A stretch of DNA of 64,000 nt, from the NCBI GenBank assembly GCA_025642065.1, contig JAODUP010000840.1, positions 214,501-278,500 on the forward strand, given 5' to 3'. Numbering within the stretch: position 1 is the first letter of the stretch; each line of letters begins with the position of its first letter. The position numbers and the translations under genes are program-made. The notes beneath the pieces are model-generated. The model saw nothing but the letters and a program-made list of their open reading frames with translations. It had not been told where the DNA came from and did no database searches. Positions 58,300 to 64,000 of this stretch are shown here, one piece after another. The DNA is from Paralvinella palmiformis. Taxonomy: Eukaryota; Annelida; Polychaeta; Terebellida; Alvinellidae.

Positions 58300-59145
58300 T
58301 CAAGAATAATTATTATAGCTGGCTAATGTAGGCATTTTAATAAACATCATAACCGAATGTCAACAAACAAAACGCTCCAAGATGGGTACTCCCTTTTCTC
58401 GGATTTTTTGCTGCCTCTTTCGTTTCTATGACCCTAATCACATGTCGCCATTTTTGTAGATAAACAACTTTATCTCCTTATTTCTCACGAGTCGAAATAT
58501 GGCAATTTGTCGGGATTTGGCGTTGAAATTTGAGTTCGGCATATGTTCGGATGTTCTTTACTCCCATAAATAACTATCTGACAACAAAAATAATGTCACC
58601 GACATGTTTTTCAGGTTTATTTCCTTGCAAATAACAACTTTTAAAAATAGTTTCAATAATTCATCCGTAGGCCGCAAAATGTGGTGTTGATGTTTTAGTC
58701 ATAAATTCCTTGTCCACTTGTGAGGAGATTAATAAGTTTTTTACTTGAAGACAAAAACAAAAGTTATTGATGTTAACTTTTGAATTAGTGTCCCAGATGT
58801 TATCATTATATGACGTCACAATTACGACAATGCTAGTAAATGGTAATTGATGACACACATTCGTGATATTCAGCTTATTAAAATGTCTATAACTTTCTTT
58901 ACATGTTACCGCATGACATAATTCAAACTGTATATGGTTATAGAAACTGAGCTTTTTGTGTTGGTGTAATTTATTTATATCAAACTACCCAAGTTAATTT
59001 TTCACGAAAGTACCGCCTAATGACTACATATTATGTCAAATCGCAACACAAAAAAAAACACCACTAGCATTATACATTAGCGAAACGTTGATTATTCCCA
59101 AAGTAAGTGAGTAATAAATCTAGAGGTTATGTTTCAGAAAGATAG
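58300..59145. other. Intergenic, no gene recognised
   Basis: AT-rich; nothing recognised. Confidence 0.5.
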
Positions 59146-59149
59146 TACA

Positions 59150-59730
59150 AAAATTTAGCATATCACATCAGTATGTCGAACTATTACAACCACTTAAAGA
59201 AAATCCACTGCCTAAAAGCGTTCTTGACACAATTAAGAAACACTCGTAACAGAGGTCAATGTCTTTGTTACATCCCGTATAGACTACCGTAATTCCCTGT
59301 TATATGGCATATCTGATTATAATACCAACCGCCTTCAACGATTTTTAAATGATGCAGCTCGCATGGCGACAAATTCCCGAAAATATGATCATATCGCCGT
59401 AATTCATGGAAAAACCCGATAAGCTACCGGTAAGACGAGTATCTTTTTTATATTTTGTTTACAACTTATTTATAAATCTCTCAATGGGATGGCACCCGCA
59501 TGATGCGTATCAGTGGCCTTCATTTGCGAAACAGGTTTCTCGAGGACATTAGTAGTGCATCATCTTTTGTATAGTTTAAATCTTGTACAATAACGCCCTT
59601 ATTTAATATTGCTTTCTCAGTAAACAACACAGATCATTCAAACTGGAGGTTAAATGCGTCATATATGGGTGCAAGTGGTTAAGGGCGCTTTATTAAATGT
59701 ATATTAATGTAATTATTATTATTATTTATT
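59150..59730 (+). pseudogene. LINE C-terminal/3'-end fragment (family B), internally deleted
   Basis: Broken frames match the 31.1-31.9 kb copy: HITSVCR, FVTSRIDY, YGISDYNTNRLQRF, NSRKYDHIA, then decayed, ending AAGGGCGCTTTATTAAATGT and an (ATT)n tail. Confidence 0.7.
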
Positions 59731-59970
59731 CATCACAATTAAATTGCTATCTGGTATGTAACCTATAATAGTTCTAATATCTGGTAAATAATCAAATTAT
59801 ACTGTGGTGTGGTCAGGGCTAGCTTTAAGCCAATTGGACCAATTGATCCCAGCTGGGCACTGTGACCTCGATAGGGGGCTCTCGATAGGGTAATCAACAG
59901 GAAGTCCTCGGCTCAGACTTACCACAACTCGTTGTTACGAACGACCTCCCATAAGGGTTTATATGTTGTT
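59731..59970. other. Intergenic, possible MITE end
   Basis: A CAGGGCTAGCTTTAAGCC motif at 59815 resembles a MITE terminus, but no partner end was found. Confidence 0.3.
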
Positions 59971-59978
59971 GGTTTGAG

Positions 59979-61182
59979 CAAAGACTGTTTATAACAAGAC
60001 GTGTAACTTCGCGTTTTAACATGGGGCGCCATTTTGAATTCTATCAATAAAAATGATAATATAATATTACTGACCAATGAAAATGTTGTAACACATCAAG
60101 ACAAGGTAGCTACTGTTTTTAATGATTATTTTACCAATATGGCCAAAGATAAAATTTCACCTGACAAGTATCCGCTGTATCTAAATGCTCTGATTAAACA
60201 AAAAAATGTACAAATTAATTTAAGATCTGATAATAATATATGTATCCCACAATATAAAACCGTCAAGTATGGTAACAATTCTTTTACCTATTCTGCACTA
60301 TTTTATTGGAATAAGTTGGCAAATATAATACGAAATGCCCGAAGCTTTAGTAGTTTTAAGACCCTTCTTCATGATTGGATACCATCCTGTAAATGTGGAT
60401 CATGCCTACAATGTAATATTATTAATAGGTGAAATATTTTTATCATATCATTTTATCATAAATATTTCATTTGTATAAAATCATATCATATGTAATGGTC
60501 ATTGCACTTGTTATTGTTTACACTTATTTATGTCGATGTAATAGTGATTGTCACTAATGTTATTGTTACGCTTTTATCGACTCTAAATAAATTTTTCTTA
60601 CTCTTACTCAAAGAGCGCCAGGGCCCAAGCGGCCGGGGGTAGATTGTCACAGACAGCTCCCTAATGGCACTGGTTCATTCTGTGCCGCTTTCGGTTACAG
60701 TAACAGGAAAAGTATGCACAAATAAAGACATCCCCGAAAAGGAAATGAAAGCTAGTGTAAAAATTTGATATGATCTGGCTTTTTAAAATAAAGGATATTT
60801 AAAAATAAGCATAACAATTTGAAGTAGACACGCCCCTACTTGACATGACTCAAGCAGTAGGCCCAAGCAAGATCTATCTAGATCTATATTTGTTTCAGAC
60901 AAAATCTTATTAAATTATGTTGAACAATATCAAACCTATTAATCACAAAATGGGTATGTAAGATATACATAAGATTACAGTTACATGTACTGGAGCCACT
61001 GAAGATGTTATGGGCGGGAGGTATATTTTACTTTATTATTGTTAATAATATAATTGGACTTCTAAAATTACATTACTATAATCAGATAATTTTTCCCTAA
61101 TTACAATAATTATAAGTAGTTGAGTATTTACATGATCACCTGCATCCATATTTATTTTTAAACCTAAGCAATTGGTACTTAT

Positions 61183-61220
<38 letters not shown>

Positions 61221-62857
61221 ACTTCTATTTATAATTTAAATGTTATGAAATTAATTATTAAATACCTCAACTAGTGGTAGAAACATTCATTCTGTTATTT
61301 TTTTCTATTGACTGAAGTTAATTAAAAGATGGGTTATTAATTGTTGTCGTTCAGATATATGATGAGGAAAGATTTAAATTACTTGAATAGTAACTGTAAA
61401 TGTATATGATATGCATTTCACTGAAACGGAATTCATGAACCAGACAACTTATCTAGAATGCTATACAAACTATTTTTGATGTACCAAATCCACCGCATGC
61501 ATCCACTGAAATCAAAGAGGAAGGTATTAACAGATAGGAGACCTATACAGGAGACAGGGCCAGTTGTGATGGTAATTAATATTTATAAATATGAATGGTG
61601 AAAATTGGTATTATAAAATTAATTGAATAAGAAACAAGGCATCAAATCCATGAAATTTTGTCAGCCCATTTCATATCTTTATACAAAAAAACGATTATCA
61701 GCACTTGAATTAGTACTTGAATGTTCAGCTCATGTGCTTTAATTAGTATACTTCTCTTCATAACTTAAATTATGCATATCAAATCAAATTCTTTAACCAA
61801 CTTGAAAAAAAGAAAACATGTGTTTACACATTGTGTGTGCACTTGGTTCAAGTCATTATTTTACAAGATATTGTTCTGTTTCAGTCCTTGAAATTCTATG
61901 ATGATGAGATACCATATAAACAGGCCAATCTCTTGGATACAGATTTACCGGTGTTGGATGTGATAGATGATTTTGAGTAATATGTTACAGTAGTCAATGC
62001 ATGTGTCTGTTATATCTTTGGGTATATTCTGTCTAACTTTCAACAGTTCACTGATCTGGACTAAACGTCATATTTTTGTAGTAGTGGTTGTTTAGAGCTG
62101 GAAGCAATATGTGTTATTCTGTACTAATTTCTCTATCTCTAACATGTTAACACAAACATAAACATTGTTAATATTCCATGTATATTCTTTGTTCTCAGCT
62201 GAGCAGGCCTATAGTGCATGGTCTATATTATTGAGGTGTAGACTTTAAATGAACTTATGATTATTTTAGTTAATATATGATAAACGGACATGATGAATAT
62301 ATGGTGGGAAGTTTGTAATGAATTGTGTTATGGTTGCGTTATAATAGCTGTATATATCATTATATGTATATATCCAAATAAATAAAATTTATGCGCTATG
62401 ATAAACTGACATGATGAAAATATGTGTGTTTGCATTTACCTCATATACACCTAATTGTTTTCAATACGCTTTCCACACACAAAGCTATGAAATAACCTAA
62501 ACCACCTTCAAGTATTTTTTGATAAGCTGTCAAGTGATCGCAAATTGTAGGCTATGAATTAAGTGACTGGGCTGTGAAATCACTTAATTCTTTATTTACA
62601 GTTTCAGAGCTTCGATTTTTTTTTTCGATATCATGTGTACACAATTAAAGTGTTAATTGATAAAAGAGTATGTGATCAGGTAACATATAATACTAGTATT
62701 GGCAATTCATTTCAACCATGCGCACACATGTACATAATCAGATGTGGACAACCAGAGCTTGTTTATCTGAGAAATACCTCCGGTCGCTTGGGGCGCCACT
62801 GGTTTAAAATTCAACATGGCGCGGCAAGAGTAACGCCTCTCTATATTTAAACTCTCT
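59979..62857 (+). mobile_element. P-element-like transposon remnant with THAP exon (copy B)
   Basis: Collinear with 13017-15277 along its whole length, apart from a roughly 570-bp LINE insertion at 60041-60609, an expanded (AT)n at about 61180-61218 and small indels. Flanked by GGTTTGAG (59971-59978) and GGTTCAAG (62858-62865), an imperfect 8-base duplication. The THAP start at about 60664 has its second Cys changed to Tyr (AFGYSNRK) but keeps a GTATGC donor. The VVNACVCYIFGYILSNF block is also kept. Confidence 0.65.
60041..60609 (+). mobile_element. Internally deleted LINE inserted in the P-like element
   Basis: Absent from the equivalent position of copy A (about 13081). One open frame to 60432 joins a pre-RT piece (VFNDYFTNMAKDKISPDKYP) directly to a C-terminal piece (VKYGNNSFTYSALFYWNKLA, NARSFSSFKTLL, CKCGSCLQC), so the whole RT domain is missing. 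The 3' end is AATAAATTTTTCTTACTC followed by a further TTACTC, an imperfect six-base tail repeat. No clean target duplication was found. Confidence 0.75.
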
Positions 62858-62877
62858 GGTTCAAGTTACCGACACGT

Positions 62878-63118
62878 GAGCTCCGGTGGCCTAGCGGTTA
62901 AGCACCCGGCACTTGGTGCCAAGGGTCACAGGTTCGAACCTCGTAGGAAGTCGAAACAGATATTAATTTCTCGGCTCACAACATCATGGGTGGCTGACCA
63001 CGTTAAATGGCGCTACCGTCTCCACAATAAAGCGGAACGTTAAAAACCCCATGAGGACGTATAACACTCACAGATACGAGGCAAACATTAAGCACAATAA
63101 GCTTGAATTGAATTTTAC
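62878..63118 (+). repeat. SINE family 4 (tRNA-derived) with TTGAA tail
   Basis: Head CTCCGGTGGCCTAGCGGTTA, an anticodon-like hairpin GGCAC-TTG-GTGCC, B box AGGTTCGAACCT. The acceptor stem cannot pair, so it is not a functional tRNA. The body runs to AAGCTTGAATTGAATTTT, a TTGAA-type tail. It begins 20 bases after the end of the P-like element. Confidence 0.65.
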
Positions 63119-64000
63119 GTGTAGGCTTACGTGTATGCAAGAAAGAGTTCTTTTTTAATAATAAAAAGGCAATTTTTAAAAATCCAGTGTTAGCTTAAGT
63201 TTTTTATTTTTTTTCTAAGCAAAAAATTAAATGAATATTTTTAACAAATCATTAAAAACTAAAATATACCTTGAGTGTGAGCCGGGGGGGGGGCAAATAC
63301 GTTCCCAATTAGGCTACGCAGTTCCTAAGGCCGCCCTGGATGTGATGACTGCTCGCAAAAATATGCTTTGGTAAGATTTACTACCATTTGTTGAATGACT
63401 TATATCACTTCTGCCATCTGTAGAAATAAAGTTACAGTGGTTTTAAAACTTGCTTTGCTAGCATATCACATGGCCGAAACTTTAATCGAGAATCTTCGGA
63501 AAACTTCGGAATGTGACGTCATCTTTGCCAAACAAAGACCCCAAAAACTACACCCTGGCTTGTTTAACTTGTGTTGCGTGTTCCATATTGTCTTTATTAA
63601 ACATATACAATGGCGTATTGTGTCGCATACAATCGTGCAAAGATACAAATATCAATGATTAACTGATTATATCCGACGTGTAAGTGTCGTCACAACCCGA
63701 CCCAAAACAACAACCCGAAATTACAAAACAAATGGCTAAAAAACACACCAAGGGCGGTACATCCCTTTATAGACTAGTATACGCCATATGTGGGAGAGCC
63801 CCATGCATCCACCGGGCTCCCGTGTACAGACAAATACCACTTTATTTTAAATGAAGTTATGCGATGCGATAGGACGGGGGGGAATTAATCGCATTCAGGG
63901 CCAGTGTGGTGACTTATCAGTTAAACTTATACCAACACAAACAAATACACACCAATCCAACTCTTATTGTGGACCGGGGACGGGTGTCGGTGGCACATGT
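63119..64000. other. Intergenic, no gene recognised
   Basis: A GGGGGGGG run and AAGGCCGCCCTGG at about 63282-63340 resemble the right end of the hAT-like MITE. Frames at 63395-63658 lack recognisable motifs. Confidence 0.4.

Noticed and set aside
60034..60432. Novel 132-codon host gene
   Set aside because: The start is not an ATG, and both halves match LINE regions with the RT domain missing; copy A of the P-like element shows the empty site.
62878..62952. A possible functional tRNA gene
   Set aside because: A and B boxes are good, but the acceptor stem does not pair and the anticodon arm has only a three-base loop if fully paired; the downstream body and TTGAA tail fit a SINE.
1..64000. 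CRISPR array, operon or phage-like system
   Set aside because: Direct repeats here are microsatellites, minisatellites or transposon copies; genes are spliced and eukaryotic.

Overview
The window is animal nuclear DNA. It is AT-rich, has short exons bounded by GT/AG splice sites, very long introns and intergenic stretches, and is dense in SINEs, LINE 3' ends, small DNA transposons and microsatellites. The nuclear receptor (HR96/NR1J type, with an ESCKA P-box) and the LINE and hAT families point to a protostome, most likely a lophotrochozoan such as a gastropod mollusc. That assignment is inference.

Two host genes can be supported, both on the + strand. The first (5157-12919) encodes a single-pass cell-surface protein with a signal peptide, two half C-type-lectin-domain exons, a Thr/Ser-rich stalk, a transmembrane helix and a basic tail. 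All of its introns are phase 1. The half-domains lie in an odd order, C-terminal half before N-terminal half. The second (41743-45945) encodes a complete nuclear hormone receptor of about 759 residues in four coding exons: a long Ser/Thr-rich N-terminus, a two-zinc-finger DNA-binding domain, a long hinge and a ligand-binding domain ending in an AF-2 helix.

Most of the rest is mobile DNA. It includes two copies of a THAP-bearing, P-element-like transposon (13017-15277 and 59979-62857, the second split by a LINE relic); a pogo-like transposase relic (about 9800-10650) split by a SINE; a hAT transposase relic (20167-20800) joined to a truncated LINE; an endonuclease/RT LINE (21473-24130, minus) and a degraded relative (56330-58110, plus); five or more LINE C-terminal or 3' fragments; MITEs with TTAA, 8-bp or pogo-like ends; and about a dozen copies of one tRNA-derived SINE plus roughly ten of a second SINE family. 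Several insertions are nested and keep target-site duplications, so a relative insertion order can be read directly.

Layout: 1-5100 intergenic; 5157-12919 lectin-like gene with a TE-filled intron; 13017-15277 P-like element; 15.3-19.7 kb intergenic with a MITE and microsatellites; 19.7-24.1 kb LINE and hAT graveyard; 24.1-41.7 kb intergenic with SINEs and a LINE; 41.7-46.2 kb nuclear receptor; 46.2-54.8 kb intergenic with SINEs and minisatellites; 54.8-63.1 kb LINEs and the second P-like copy. I found no CRISPR array, operon or prokaryotic feature, and no clearly new multi-gene system. The most unusual items are the half-lectin exon order and the THAP/P-like element pair.
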